A stretch of 63,331 bases of DNA from NCBI GenBank assembly GCA_026415505.1, contig JAOAGY010000027.1, positions 1 through 63,331 of the forward strand. The letters are read 5' to 3'. Shown one piece after another: positions 42,765 to 51,708 of this stretch; the stretch's first letter is position 1, and the number at the start of each line of letters is the position of its first letter. Source of the stretch: Chlorobiota bacterium. GTDB lineage: Bacteria > Bacteroidota > Ignavibacteria > Kapaibacteriales > NICIL-2. The notes under the pieces are model-generated. The model saw only the letters and a list, made by a program, of their open reading frames with translations, did not search any database and was not told the origin of the DNA. The translations under genes were made by a program, and so were the position numbers.

Positions 42765-44300
42765 CTAATGTCGGAAATGCCGCATGTCGGTGACAATCAT
42801 TGTCAGGTTGCGCTCGTTTGCGGCTCTGATGACTTCATCGTCGCGGATCGAGCCTCCCGGCTGAATGATCGCGGTTGCGCCGGCATCGGCACATTGAACG
42901 ACGCCGTCAGCGAATGGGAAAAACGCATCGCTGGCAACTGCAGAGCCGCGGAGGTCCAACCCAAATTGTTGCGCTTTCCATGCAGCGATTCGAGCACTAT
43001 CCACGCGCGATGGTTGCCCGGCTCCGATAGCCAACGTTCGATCCGGTGCAGCATAAACGATTGCGTTCGACTTGGCATGTTTGGCGACTTTCCAAGCGAA
43101 CATCATCGCTCGAAGTTCGTAGTCGGTAGGTTCACGCTCTGTGACGACGCGCACGTGGTCGGTCCGCAAGAGTTCATTGTCGGGGGTTTGAACGAGTATG
43201 CCGCCGAGCACACTCCGTATCGAATCGCCGCGCAATTGCCGCTCGACTTCGGTGCGGTCAAAAGCGATCAAGCGCCGATCCCGTTTTTTCGAGAGCAGCG
43301 CCAGCGCAGACTCACTGAACGCCGGTGCAGTGATAACCTCGGTGAACAGTGGATGTATGTGTGCAGCGAAATCTTCCTCGATCGGCGAGTTTGTCGCAAC
43401 AATCCCGCCGAACGGAGAAACCGTATCTGTCGCATAAGCTTTGTTCCATGCCTCGATAAGCGTTCCTCCTGAACCAACACCACACGGATTGGTATGCTTG
43501 ACGATCGCGACCGTCGGCTCGGTGAACTCCAGTACCAGTCGGATTGCTGCATCGAGGTCGAGCAGATTGTTGTACGAGAGTTCTTTGCCGTGAAGCTGTG
43601 TGTAGCAACGATCGAAGTCGCCGAACAGCGCTGCTCTCTGGTGCGGATTTTCACCGTAGCGCAATCGGCGGGACTGCTTATGACCGATCGTCATGTATCG
43701 GCGCTCGACCATCGAGGGCTCAAAGTACGAAGCGATGTGAGAATCGTACCATGCCGTGTATTCGAACGCATGCCCAGCGAGCATCCGCCGAACTGCCAAA
43801 GGTACGTCCTCGCCAGCTTGGATGTACTGGAGGACTGTTTGGTAGTCTTCCGGCGAAACGAGCGGGACGACCCAGCGATAGTTTTTTGCGGCGGCACGAA
43901 GCAATGCTGGTCCGCCGATGTCGATTAGCTCGATGAGTTCGTCCTCGGGGAGATTTCTGTTGTGTGCCTCGACGAACGGGTAAAGATTAACGCATACGAT
44001 GTCGATCGGCTCGATGCCATGGTGGCGAAGTTGCTCCATGTGCGAGGGATCGTCGCGGCGGGCTAAAATCGCTGCATGAATGGCTGGATGCAGCGTCTTG
44101 ACTCGTCCATCGAGCAGTTCGGGGAACTGCGTTACTGTGCCGACACTGACGATAGGCAATCCAGCCGCGCGGAGTGCTTCCGCAGTGCCACCGGTCGAGA
44201 GTATTTCGACGCCGTGGCGGACGAGCTGAGTGGCGAATTCCACGATACCGGTTTTGTCCCACGCACTGATCAGCGCGCGGCGAAGAGGTCGTGTGTGCAT
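42765..44300 (-). CDS. purH: Bifunctional AICAR formyltransferase / IMP cyclohydrolase
   Basis: The protein has 511 residues, normal for PurH, which catalyses the last two steps of IMP synthesis. The cyclohydrolase part has RRALISAWDKTGIVEFA, ILSTGGTAEAL, FPELLDGRVKTLHPAIHAAI and NLYPFVEA. The transformylase part has LRYGENPHQRAALFG, KELSYNNLLDLDAA, VAIVKHTNPCGVGSG, GQPSRVDSARIA and ASDAFFPFADGV. ATG 44300 gives the usual short N-terminus; the upstream in-frame ATG would run into glnN. It starts 38 bases after the glnN stop and probably shares its transcript. Confidence 0.95.
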   Translation of the reverse strand: MHTRPLRRALISAWDKTGIVEFATQLVRHGVEILSTGGTAEALRAAGLPIVSVGTVTQFPELLDGRVKTLHPAIHAAILARRDDPSHMEQLRHHGIEPIDIVCVNLYPFVEAHNRNLPEDELIELIDIGGPALLRAAAKNYRWVVPLVSPEDYQTVLQYIQAGEDVPLAVRRMLAGHAFEYTAWYDSHIASYFEPSMVERRYMTIGHKQSRRLRYGENPHQRAALFGDFDRCYTQLHGKELSYNNLLDLDAAIRLVLEFTEPTVAIVKHTNPCGVGSGGTLIEAWNKAYATDTVSPFGGIVATNSPIEEDFAAHIHPLFTEVITAPAFSESALALLSKKRDRRLIAFDRTEVERQLRGDSIRSVLGGILVQTPDNELLRTDHVRVVTEREPTDYELRAMMFAWKVAKHAKSNAIVYAAPDRTLAIGAGQPSRVDSARIAAWKAQQFGLDLRGSAVASDAFFPFADGVVQCADAGATAIIQPGGSIRDDEVIRAANERNLTMIVTDMRHFRH

Positions 44301-44338
44301 GAGTAGTGCAGTGATGAGTGGAAGCGAAATTACCGCGG

Positions 44339-46474
44339 TTACTTGAGCCAGAGCAGTTGTTGGTAACTCGGTAATTGCCACAAGTGTTCGGGTATGAGGC
44401 GTTCGAGTTGGTCGGCGACATGGCGGACATGCACCATAGCAGGCAGAACGTTGCGTGCCATATGATGAGCTTTCTCGCGTGCCGTCTCGCCGCCGAGTTC
44501 GGCGTTGTGACGACGCAGAGCTACGATCGCTTCGACGAAACGATCGGTCAACTCAGCGACCTCGCTTGCGACTGCTGTCGCAGCACGATGCGCGGCGAGG
44601 TGACCGAGCGTGTCCAGATATGCAAAGCACGATGGCAGCAGCTGTGTCGTCGCGATTCGTTCGGTCGTTTCCGCTTCGATGTTGACCGTCTTGAAATAGT
44701 GTGTGTAGGCGATCTCTTGTCGTGCGATCAATTCTCGTTCATTGAGTATTCCGTAGTCCGACAGCAAGGCGACGTTTTTCGGACTGGTGACCAGCGGCAG
44801 CACATCGAGTGTTGTCCGCAGATCGAGCAAGCCGCGTCGAGCAGCTTCCGCATGCCACTCGGGCGAATATCCATCGTCGTTGTATATGATCGCGCGGTGT
44901 TCGGCAACGACGTCGCCGATGACGCCTTCGAGTGCTTTCGGCAGCGACATTCCTTGTGCCAGATTGCTTTCGAGCTTTGCTGTGAGCCGATCTATCGCTT
45001 GCGCTGCGATGGCGTTCAATATGGTCGCCGGCAGCGAGACGCTTTGGGAAGAGCCGACAGCGCGGAACTCGAATTTCGAGCCAGTGAACGCAAACGGCGA
45101 CGTGCGATTGCGGTCGGACGCATGGCGTGGTAAATGCGGCAGAATCGCTGCACCGAGCTGGAGAATTCCTCCATCGGAAGCAGCGACCGGACGTCCGCTC
45201 GCGAGACTGTCGAATATTTCCGTGAGCGCATCGCCCAAGTACATCGAGATGATTGCCGGCGGCGCTTCATGAGCGCCCAAGCGGTGATCGTTCGCTGCCG
45301 AGGCAACGCTGTAGCGGAGCAGGTCCTGATGCGTATGCACTGCCGCGACCATCGCAGCACAGAAGAACAAAAACGCCATGTTCTGTTGCGGCTCGGTACC
45401 CGGATCGAGCAAGTTCAAGCCGGTATCGGTCGCTATTGACCAATTCAAATGCTTGCCGCTACCGTTGACGCCGGCGAACGGCTTTTCGTGAAGCAAGCAT
45501 ACCAAGCCATAACGACGCGCGGTCGAACGCAGCACGTTCATCACAAGGTGTTGGTGATCGGCAGCGGCGTTGACGTGCTCGAATACCGGCGCGATTTCGT
45601 ACTGTGCCGGTGCGACTTCGTTGTGTCGAGTCTTGACGGGAACCCCGAGCCGGTAGAGGATATGTTCGACTTCCGTCATGTAGGACAGGACGCGGTCGGG
45701 GATCGTGCCGAAGTAGTGATCCTCCAGCTCCTGTCCACGCGGGGGCTTTGTGCCGAAGAGTGTTCTGCCGGTCAAGTACAAGTCCGGGCGACGGTGGTAG
45801 AACGTCTCGTCCACGAGGAAATACTCTTGCTCGCATCCCATTGTCGCATAGGCACGCTCTGCTGGAATGCCGAGAATAGATAGCGCACGAAGAACACTTC
45901 GGTTGAGAGCCTCCAGCGATCGAAGGAGCGGAAGCTTCGCATCGAGCGCCTCACCTGTCCATGATGCGAACACTGTCGGGATGCAGAGCGTCGCACCATT
46001 CGAGTGCCGCATGATGAATGCAGGCGAGCTGGGGTCCCACGCTGTGTAACCGCGAGCCTCGAACGTCGCGCGCAAACCGCCGCTGGGAAACGACGATGCA
46101 TCAGGCTCGCCTTGAATCAAATCCTTCCCAGAAAATTCGGTAACTGCACCGCCATCGGCGAGCGGGGTCACAAAGCTTTCGTGCTTTTCGGCGGTCGAGC
46201 CGGTCAGTGGCTGGAACCAGTGCGTATAGTGAGTCGCGCCGCGTTCAGTCGCCCATTCTTTCATCGCCAACGCGACGGTGTCGGCAATGGCGGGATCGAG
46301 CGGCGTGCCATGCTGTATCGTCGCGATCAGCGATCGAAACACCGGTTTCGACAGTCGCTGTCGCATTTGATCGAGCGTGAAGACATCGCACGCGAACGAC
46401 TCGTGAATGTCCTCCGAATCGAGGAGCGGTGCGCCGTTGGGACGCCAGGCAGCATGGGTCTGCGGAGGTTTCAT
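44339..46474 (-). CDS. glnN: Type III glutamine synthetase
   Basis: The protein has 711 residues, typical of the large GlnN enzymes of Bacteroidota and cyanobacteria. It makes glutamine from glutamate, ammonia and ATP. Landmarks are [47 protein letters not shown] (metal-binding Glu), [56 protein letters not shown] and the C-terminal helical region. ATG 46474 overlaps the AsnC-type regulator stop (ATGA), so the two are coupled. Confidence 0.95.
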   Translation of the reverse strand: MKPPQTHAAWRPNGAPLLDSEDIHESFACDVFTLDQMRQRLSKPVFRSLIATIQHGTPLDPAIADTVALAMKEWATERGATHYTHWFQPLTGSTAEKHESFVTPLADGGAVTEFSGKDLIQGEPDASSFPSGGLRATFEARGYTAWDPSSPAFIMRHSNGATLCIPTVFASWTGEALDAKLPLLRSLEALNRSVLRALSILGIPAERAYATMGCEQEYFLVDETFYHRRPDLYLTGRTLFGTKPPRGQELEDHYFGTIPDRVLSYMTEVEHILYRLGVPVKTRHNEVAPAQYEIAPVFEHVNAAADHQHLVMNVLRSTARRYGLVCLLHEKPFAGVNGSGKHLNWSIATDTGLNLLDPGTEPQQNMAFLFFCAAMVAAVHTHQDLLRYSVASAANDHRLGAHEAPPAIISMYLGDALTEIFDSLASGRPVAASDGGILQLGAAILPHLPRHASDRNRTSPFAFTGSKFEFRAVGSSQSVSLPATILNAIAAQAIDRLTAKLESNLAQGMSLPKALEGVIGDVVAEHRAIIYNDDGYSPEWHAEAARRGLLDLRTTLDVLPLVTSPKNVALLSDYGILNERELIARQEIAYTHYFKTVNIEAETTERIATTQLLPSCFAYLDTLGHLAAHRAATAVASEVAELTDRFVEAIVALRRHNAELGGETAREKAHHMARNVLPAMVHVRHVADQLERLIPEHLWQLPSYQQLLWLK

Positions 46475-46962
46475 GACGAACGTCTCGGTGTAGGTGAAAC
46501 AGTACGGAGCAACTGTGTCGTTTCCAAAGGTGTCGAGAGAACAAGGCTCGTTTGTGTTCGCTGCACACCGCGCCAGCGCTGAATCGTCGAGAGCAACGCC
46601 TCGAGCGCGGCAGTGTTGGGAACTCGAACCTTGAGCAGGTGCGAGGCTTCTCCGGTGATGGCATGACACTCGGCGATGGCTGGTTCTTTTTTGCAGCGAG
46701 CGATGAACGATGGATAGTTGGCGCTCCCTTCGACCCAAACGAAGACGAAGGCAGTGATGTCCAACCCCAATGCTGCGGGCGAGAGGTGCGCGTGATAGCC
46801 GGTGATGATTCCTGCGCGTTCTAACTTGCGGATATGATCGCTGGTTGCCGTTACCGACAACCCGACCCGTTCCGATAGTTCGGTCAGACTCAGTCTCGCG
46901 TTTTCTTCGAGTAGCCTGCAAAGCAATCGGTCGGTGTCGGAAAGTTGATAATTTTCGGACAT
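46471..46962 (-). CDS. Lrp/AsnC-family transcriptional regulator
   Basis: The protein has 163 residues. Residues ~5-60 are the winged helix-turn-helix ([52 protein letters not shown]). Residues ~65-145 are the RAM effector domain ([41 protein letters not shown]). These regulators sense amino acids and usually control a neighbouring gene. Its overlap with glnN suggests that it regulates glutamine synthetase in response to an amino acid and controls its own operon. The effector is unknown. Confidence 0.92.
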   Translation of the reverse strand: MSENYQLSDTDRLLCRLLEENARLSLTELSERVGLSVTATSDHIRKLERAGIITGYHAHLSPAALGLDITAFVFVWVEGSANYPSFIARCKKEPAIAECHAITGEASHLLKVRVPNTAALEALLSTIQRWRGVQRTQTSLVLSTPLETTQLLRTVSPTPRRSS

Positions 46963-46997
46963 TGGTAAAGAAAGGCACAGAATTTCAATAGCTCACC

Positions 46998-47006
46998 GCA
47001 AAGATA
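46998..47006 (-). promoter_or_regulatory. -7 promoter element for the asnC-glnN-purH operon
   Basis: The minus strand reads TATCTTTGC, a full match to TAnnTTTGC, 36 bases before the regulator's ATG. A weak -33 (TTCG) lies 17 bases upstream. It overlaps the leader of the divergent mtgA gene, so an AsnC protein bound here could affect both. Confidence 0.6.
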
Positions 47007-47017
47007 CGGAAAATTTT

Positions 47018-47716
47018 ATGATACGAACAGTCGCTCTCTGGATCGTCCGCTTGATACTCGGCTGGATAATCGTTACTGCATCGTTGGTGCTGCTCTACGC
47101 ATTGGTGCGCCCGCCTGTGACGACAGTCATGATCGTCAACATCGTCGGTGATGCACTCGATGGCAAATGGTATGGCATCGAGAAGCGATGGGTCCCATTG
47201 GAGAATATCTCGCCGAATTTAGTGCGTGCAGTGATGGCAGCCGAAGACACGCGCTTTCTCGAACATCACGGATTCGATTGGGACGCTATCGAAAAAGCTC
47301 GTCAGCTCAACGAGCGCTATCGCGGGCGCAAGCTCTATGGTGCCAGTACAATCTCGATGCAGACGGCAAAAAACGTTTTTCTCTGGCATGGCAGGAACTA
47401 TATCCGCAAAGCGCTCGAAGCGTACTTTACTGTCCTCATCGAAACGGTGTGGGGAAAACGTCGCATCATGGAGGTGTATCTCAATGTTGTCGAGTTCGCA
47501 CCCGGTGTCTATGGTGCAGAAGCGGCAGCGAATCGCTACTGGAAGAAGTCCGCGCGCCAGCTCAGTGCGAGCGAATCGGCTCTGATGGCAGCCGTTCTGC
47601 CGAATCCACGACGGTGGAAGTTCTGGCAGCCGACGTCGTACATCCGTGCACGTCAAGCTACAATTCTCGCACGTATGAACGATGTCCGCATCCCTGAGGA
47701 TTGGTACCGGCGGTAG
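47018..47716 (+). CDS. mtgA: Monofunctional peptidoglycan glycosyltransferase
   Basis: The protein has 232 residues, with one N-terminal membrane helix (IVRLILGWIIVTASLVLLY) and a GT51 domain that polymerises lipid II into glycan strands in the periplasm. Landmarks are AVMAAEDTRFLEHHGFDW (catalytic Glu), LYGASTISMQTAKNVFLW, KALEAYFTVLIETVWGKRRI, MEVYLNVVEF and YGAEAAANRYW. No transpeptidase domain follows, so it is MtgA rather than a class A PBP. Confidence 0.94.
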   Translation: MIRTVALWIVRLILGWIIVTASLVLLYALVRPPVTTVMIVNIVGDALDGKWYGIEKRWVPLENISPNLVRAVMAAEDTRFLEHHGFDWDAIEKARQLNERYRGRKLYGASTISMQTAKNVFLWHGRNYIRKALEAYFTVLIETVWGKRRIMEVYLNVVEFAPGVYGAEAAANRYWKKSARQLSASESALMAAVLPNPRRWKFWQPTSYIRARQATILARMNDVRIPEDWYRR

Positions 47717-47719
47717 CGA

Positions 47720-47728
47720 TAATTTTGC
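47720..47728 (+). promoter_or_regulatory. -7 promoter element before the UPF0173 gene
   Basis: TAATTTTGC matches TAnnTTTGC. TTG at 47701-47703 lies 16 bases upstream as a -33 candidate. The element is 33 bases before the ATG at 47761. Confidence 0.55.
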
Positions 47729-47760
47729 AGTGCCGTCACTACTGAAGTTTCTGCACGGAT

Positions 47761-48450
47761 ATGACGTTTACCTACTACGGGCACTCCTGCTTTGCGATCG
47801 AGCTACCGAGCGGTGAGCGGCTCTTGTTCGATCCGTTCGTTACGCCGAATCCTCGTGCAGGCGGTATCGAAGTGGACAGTATTGCCGCCGATTACATCTT
47901 TATCTCGCACGGTCACTTCGACCATATCGCCGACGCGATACCCATCGCACGGCGGACGGGAGCATTGGTGGTCTGTTCGTGGGAAATTTCACAGTGGCTG
48001 GAAAAACAGGATATTTCGAACGTGCGACCGATGAATACTGGTGGGACATGGCGTGCACCGTTCGGCACTGTCTATTGTGCAGTCGCGCACCATTCGAGTG
48101 GATTGCCCGATGGCAGCTACGGCGGCAATCCGATGGGATTTGTCGTGTCGTCTCCACACGGAACGTTCTACTATGCCGGCGATACGGCACTGACGCTCGA
48201 TATGCAACTTCTACGGCGTCGCTACACACTCGACGCAGCGATACTGCCGATTGGGGACAACTTCACGATGGGTATCGAGGATGCTGTTGTGGCTGCAGAA
48301 TTCCTGCAGTGTTCCAACATCATCGGCGTGCATTTCGACACGTTCGATTTGATTCGAATTGATCACCAGTCCGCGATTGCCGCATTCGCCAAACACGGCT
48401 ATACACTACGATTGCCATCGGTGGGGGCGACAATTCCGCTCCTTCTGTAG
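47761..48450 (+). CDS. UPF0173 metal-dependent hydrolase (beta-lactamase fold)
   Basis: The protein has 229 residues of the UPF0173 / YtkL group, cytosolic metallo-beta-lactamase-fold hydrolases of unclear substrate. Landmarks are YYGHSCFAIELPSGERLLFD, PFVTPNP, YIFISHGHFDHIADAI (HxHxDH), VAHHSSGLPDGSYGGNP, YYAGDTALTLDMQLL, ILPIGDNFTMGIEDA and GVHFDTFDLI. Length is normal. It has its own likely promoter and is followed 27 bases later by a small membrane protein. Confidence 0.9.
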   Translation: MTFTYYGHSCFAIELPSGERLLFDPFVTPNPRAGGIEVDSIAADYIFISHGHFDHIADAIPIARRTGALVVCSWEISQWLEKQDISNVRPMNTGGTWRAPFGTVYCAVAHHSSGLPDGSYGGNPMGFVVSSPHGTFYYAGDTALTLDMQLLRRRYTLDAAILPIGDNFTMGIEDAVVAAEFLQCSNIIGVHFDTFDLIRIDHQSAIAAFAKHGYTLRLPSVGATIPLLL

Positions 48451-48477
48451 CGATGTTTCACTATCACAGGTGCGGTC

Positions 48478-48690
48478 ATGAAGGCGAACATGAGTACTGC
48501 CGATCGTTGGATTCGGATCGCGATCGCAGTTCTTGTAGCGATCGGGATCGCCACTGGTACACTGACCGGTGGATGGGCGATCGGACTCGGTATCGTGGCA
48601 GTAGTTCTGCTGTTGACGAGTTTGGTCAGCTTCTGCCCGCTCTACGCAGTGTTGGGCATTAGCACCTGCCGCGTCAAAGAAAACCAGTAG
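48478..48690 (+). CDS. DUF2892 small inner-membrane protein
   Basis: The protein has 70 residues with two transmembrane helices (RIAIAVLVAIGIATGTL and GLGIVAVVLLLTSLVSF) and the family ending CPLYAVLGISTC. This matches the DUF2892/YgaP membrane domain, which in other proteins is fused to rhodanese. Here it stands alone, although a rhodanese-like gene lies at 49579. Function unknown. An in-frame ATG at 48490 is also possible. Confidence 0.8.
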   Translation: MKANMSTADRWIRIAIAVLVAIGIATGTLTGGWAIGLGIVAVVLLLTSLVSFCPLYAVLGISTCRVKENQ

Positions 48691-48762
48691 GGTTCGGCGC
48701 CCGAACCGGCGAGAACTTCACTTCCTCTTTGGCTTTCGAGCGAGAGAGAAGGTGCAATCTCG

Positions 48763-48771
48763 TAGTTTTGC
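48763..48771 (+). promoter_or_regulatory. -7 promoter element before the FKBP gene
   Basis: TAGTTTTGC matches TAnnTTTGC in the 146-base gap before the FKBP-type isomerase. No convincing -33 is seen. The leader to the ATG at 48837 would be about 60 bases. Confidence 0.45.
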
Positions 48772-48836
48772 CTCCGTATAGCGTCCGCTGCTTGCTGCAG
48801 GACGGGCAGTTTCCTACACTTTTCTATAGGTTCGAG

Positions 48837-49574
48837 ATGACTGGCTCAACATTGTTCGTGCTCGCCGTTGCTGTCGCCCTCCTTTTTGGCACAGTGCATG
48901 CCCAACAGAAAAAATCTCCCTCGCAATCGCCTTCGGCTCCTTCATCGAAGGTCGAGCTGCGCGATTTTGCCGATAGCTTGAGCTATGCCCTCGGCATGAA
49001 CATCATTCAAATGGTCAAAGAGCAACACTTCCCGATTCGTCGCGAGATTCTGCTGCGCGCGCTCGCCGACGGTTTCGATTCAAAACCCTACGCACTCGCC
49101 GAGCAGGACATGGTGGCTGTGTTCCAGCAATATCAACAGCAGAAACAAGCCGAAGAGGAAGCAAAGCGTGCGGAAGAGGTAGCCAAGAATCGAGCCGAAG
49201 GAGATAAATTCCTGCGTGAAAACGCTAAGCGAGCTGGTGTCAAAACAACACCCAGTGGGCTCCAATACGAAGTCATCCAGCAAGGTAATGGACCGAAACC
49301 CTCCGGACCATCGGCAACAGTGAAAGTGCACTATCGCGGAACACTGCTCGACGGGACAGAATTCGATAGCTCGTACAAGCGCGGCGAACCTGCCGAGTTC
49401 CAGCTCGATCGCGTCATCAAAGGATGGAGCGAAGCAGTGCAGTTGATGAACGTCGGCTCCAAGTACAAGTTCTACATCCCAGCCGATCTGGCGTATGGCG
49501 ATCGTGGTGCGGGCAATGTCATTCCGCCGGGAGCAGTTCTCATTTTCGAAGTCGAACTGTTAGAGACCAAGTAG
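48837..49574 (+). CDS. Exported FKBP-type peptidyl-prolyl isomerase
   Basis: The protein has 245 residues with a signal peptide (LFVLAVAVALLFGTVHAQQ). Residues ~45-150 form the FkpA/Mip-type dimerisation region (LSYALGMNIIQMVKEQ) followed by a Lys/Glu/Ala/Gln-rich coiled coil. Residues ~155-245 are the FKBP domain (VKVHYRGTLLDGTEFDSSY, FQLDRVIKGWSEAVQLM, YKFYIPADLAYGDRGAG, IPPGAVLIFEVELLE). It folds periplasmic or outer-membrane proteins. ATG 48837 is used as the signal-peptide start. Confidence 0.93.
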   Translation: MTGSTLFVLAVAVALLFGTVHAQQKKSPSQSPSAPSSKVELRDFADSLSYALGMNIIQMVKEQHFPIRREILLRALADGFDSKPYALAEQDMVAVFQQYQQQKQAEEEAKRAEEVAKNRAEGDKFLRENAKRAGVKTTPSGLQYEVIQQGNGPKPSGPSATVKVHYRGTLLDGTEFDSSYKRGEPAEFQLDRVIKGWSEAVQLMNVGSKYKFYIPADLAYGDRGAGNVIPPGAVLIFEVELLETK

Positions 49575-49578
49575 CTGC

Positions 49579-50037
49579 ATGCGTGTCCTTGTTCCGATCC
49601 TGATGATTGTCCCGTTGGTGCTCTTCGCACAAGGTGTGGAGGGTTCGAGCGGTCAGCGGCAGCCACGGGTGCAGTATCATTTTCCAGGAGAAGAGGACAC
49701 GCTCGAATTTCGCTACGGCTTTACTGTCGAAGACGTCGCAGAGCTAATCCGGACGGATACAGCGTTGGTCATCGTGGATATACGTCCGCCAGCATCGTTT
49801 GCCAAAGGGTATCTCCGTGGTTCGATCAACATTCCGCGGCAACAATTGCTCGATCGTTTGTCTCAACTACAGCAGTGGGAACGCCTGCGCCGGAACATCT
49901 TGCTTGTTTCCGCCGACGGTAAAGATGCCAAGCGAATGGCAGCACAGCTCCATCGCCGGAATGTCACGCGTGTGTGGTACTTGCGTGGCGGTATTGCTGC
50001 GTGGGTCTCTGCGGGACGTCAACTTGCGACAGAATAA
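49579..50037 (+). CDS. Exported rhodanese-like protein lacking the catalytic Cys
   Basis: The protein has 152 residues with a signal peptide (VLVPILMIVPLVLFAQG). It has the rhodanese fold: TALVIVDIRPPASFAKGYLR, GSINIPRQQLLDRL and VWYLRGGIAAWVSAG. The active-site loop, usually C at the start of a CxxGxR/S turn, reads ILLVSADGKDAKRMA, so Ser replaces Cys. Sulfur transfer is unlikely; a binding or regulatory role is more likely. It lies four bases after the FKBP gene and is probably co-transcribed. Confidence 0.8.
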   Translation: MRVLVPILMIVPLVLFAQGVEGSSGQRQPRVQYHFPGEEDTLEFRYGFTVEDVAELIRTDTALVIVDIRPPASFAKGYLRGSINIPRQQLLDRLSQLQQWERLRRNILLVSADGKDAKRMAAQLHRRNVTRVWYLRGGIAAWVSAGRQLATE

Positions 50038-50099
50038 AACAAGGCAATTGAGAAACGTTTGAGTCGTCGTATCACGCGGTTAGTGATAGCGACGATTTT

Positions 50100-50456
50100 A
50101 TGCCGCGTCGTTCGAAACCGCTACTGTTTGTTCTCGAGCTTGCTGCCGGGGCAATTCACTTCGTTCTCGTCGGTGGCGCCTTCGCTGCTGCCAGCGGGAT
50201 AGTGTGGGTGCTCGTCGCTACCGGGAGCAGTTTGTGTGGGTGCACAGAGCAACCGTCATATTTCGAGTCCGCAGGCATGCTCGCATTTGGCTATATTGTT
50301 TCTCGCTCGGTAGGATTCGCCCGAAGGCACACCAGAGGGGTACGGCGTAAGTGGAAAAATATGCCCAGCCAGAAACAACGTTGCTCCTATCGAAACGTCA
50401 AGCCGCAGCTCGATGAAGCAGACAATGTACCGATTGCCGACGAGTCTTCTTTGTGA
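50100..50456 (+). CDS. Small hypothetical membrane protein
   Basis: The protein has 118 residues with one strong and one weaker hydrophobic segment (FVLELAAGAIHFVLVGGAF, ESAGMLAFGYIVSRSV) and a basic C-terminal half. A CGC motif follows the first segment. I recognise no family. Its last 70 bases overlap the convergent phosphatase gene, so the true end or reality of the tail is less certain. Confidence 0.45.
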   Translation: MPRRSKPLLFVLELAAGAIHFVLVGGAFAAASGIVWVLVATGSSLCGCTEQPSYFESAGMLAFGYIVSRSVGFARRHTRGVRRKWKNMPSQKQRCSYRNVKPQLDEADNVPIADESSL

Positions 50457-51613
50457 CGAGTTGGCGACTTGTAGTCGAGCACAACAAACGTAACGTCATC
50501 GGGGAACGTATCGGATACCCACCGAACCGAGAGTGCCGCAATGAGCGACGCGGTCAAATCACCACCGCATGCAACGGCTCGCCCGACGATATCTGCCCAT
50601 TGCTCTTGTTGGAGTGCCAGATCGTCCGATGCTGCATCGAGTGCGCCATCGGTGAACAGCACTAAGCGATCGCCGGAGTGGAGACGGTAAACACTGCTGG
50701 CGAACGTGTTGGACTCGATCGCACCGAGCGGCATTCCCCTCTGCAGTTCGAGTTGGCGAATCGTGCCGCCTTCGCTGATGCAGTATGGCGGCGGGTGTCC
50801 AGCACTGACGATGCAGAGATCGCCTGTGTCGGGGTCGAATACCGCCACGAGAACCGTCACAAAAAACGCCTGCGGATTGTTCGTCGCCAGTGCGCGGTTG
50901 GTCGCTTCCATCGCGCGAACAGGCGAGGGGTCGTGTTCCAGGTGCGAACGCAACAGCGTCTTGGTCACCGCCATCCACAGTGCCGCGCTAACGCCTTTGC
51001 CGGAGACGTCGCCGACAGCCATCACCAAACGACCGTCGCTTGTGACCCAGTGGTCGTAGAAGTCGCCGGCAACGTGGCGAGCCGGAACGAGCAATGCCGA
51101 AAGGTCGTAACGATCTTCGGGATCGTGGACGTGCGAGGGCGGCAGCATGTGCCGTTGAATCTCCGCTGCTATCGCCAGTTCGCGTTCGTAACCGCGCAAG
51201 CGCTCTCGCGTGCGAAATGCCTGTTCGAGTTCGGCATGCCGTGCCAGCGCATTGGAGAGCGCCGTTTCCAGCTCTTCGAGCGTGGGCGGCTTGACGATGT
51301 AATCGGTTGCACCGGCGCGTATCGCTTCGATGATCGAATGTGCATCGGCAGCACCCGACAGCACGACCGACTGGAGCATCGGATACAGCCGACGGCACTG
51401 AGCGATCAGCTCCAGTCCGTTCATCGTCGGCATGGCTAAATCGGTCAGCAGAATGGCTGCTTCCGGGTGTGACTGCAATAGCGCCAGCGCTTCCTCGCCG
51501 CTCGAGGCATGAAGAATGCGGAGATGGTTTACTGCTGCGATCGGCTCGAGTGCCAGCTCGACCATCGCGAGAAATTCGCTGCTGTCGTCGCAGACGACGA
51601 TCGTTCGCTCCAT
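50387..51613 (-). CDS. Response regulator with RsbU-type PP2C phosphatase output
   Basis: The protein has 408 residues. Residues ~1-125 are a receiver domain (IVVCDDSSEFLAMVELAL acidic pair, LLTDLAMPTMNGLEL phosphoacceptor Asp, YIVKPPTLEEL lysine). Residues ~130-165 form a coiled linker. Residues ~170-380 are a PPM/SpoIIE phosphatase (HVAGDFYDHW, VMAVGDVSGKGVSAALWM, VSAGHPPPY, LVLFTDGALDA). It would dephosphorylate an anti-sigma-factor antagonist when phosphorylated by a histidine kinase. Neither partner is nearby. A one-mismatch -7 element (GATATTTGC) lies at 51639-51647 on the minus strand. Confidence 0.92.
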   Translation of the reverse strand: MERTIVVCDDSSEFLAMVELALEPIAAVNHLRILHASSGEEALALLQSHPEAAILLTDLAMPTMNGLELIAQCRRLYPMLQSVVLSGAADAHSIIEAIRAGATDYIVKPPTLEELETALSNALARHAELEQAFRTRERLRGYERELAIAAEIQRHMLPPSHVHDPEDRYDLSALLVPARHVAGDFYDHWVTSDGRLVMAVGDVSGKGVSAALWMAVTKTLLRSHLEHDPSPVRAMEATNRALATNNPQAFFVTVLVAVFDPDTGDLCIVSAGHPPPYCISEGGTIRQLELQRGMPLGAIESNTFASSVYRLHSGDRLVLFTDGALDAASDDLALQQEQWADIVGRAVACGGDLTASLIAALSVRWVSDTFPDDVTFVVLDYKSPTRHKEDSSAIGTLSASSSCGLTFR

Positions 51614-51708
51614 CGCTCGCTACGGAATGTGCGTCCGTGCAAATATCGCTATCGCTGTCGGAGCACAATTGCTGTGCCACTTGGTATGCGGGCGAAGGAG
51701 CGAATGCA

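Noticed and set aside
44301-44381. 27-residue N-terminal extension of PurH
   Set aside because: It overlaps glnN and is absent from the family; MHTRPLRRALIS at 44300 is the natural start.
46475-46978. N-terminal extension of glutamine synthetase through the AsnC gene
   Set aside because: The extension is the out-of-frame image of the regulator; GlnN proteins begin near the ATG at 46474.
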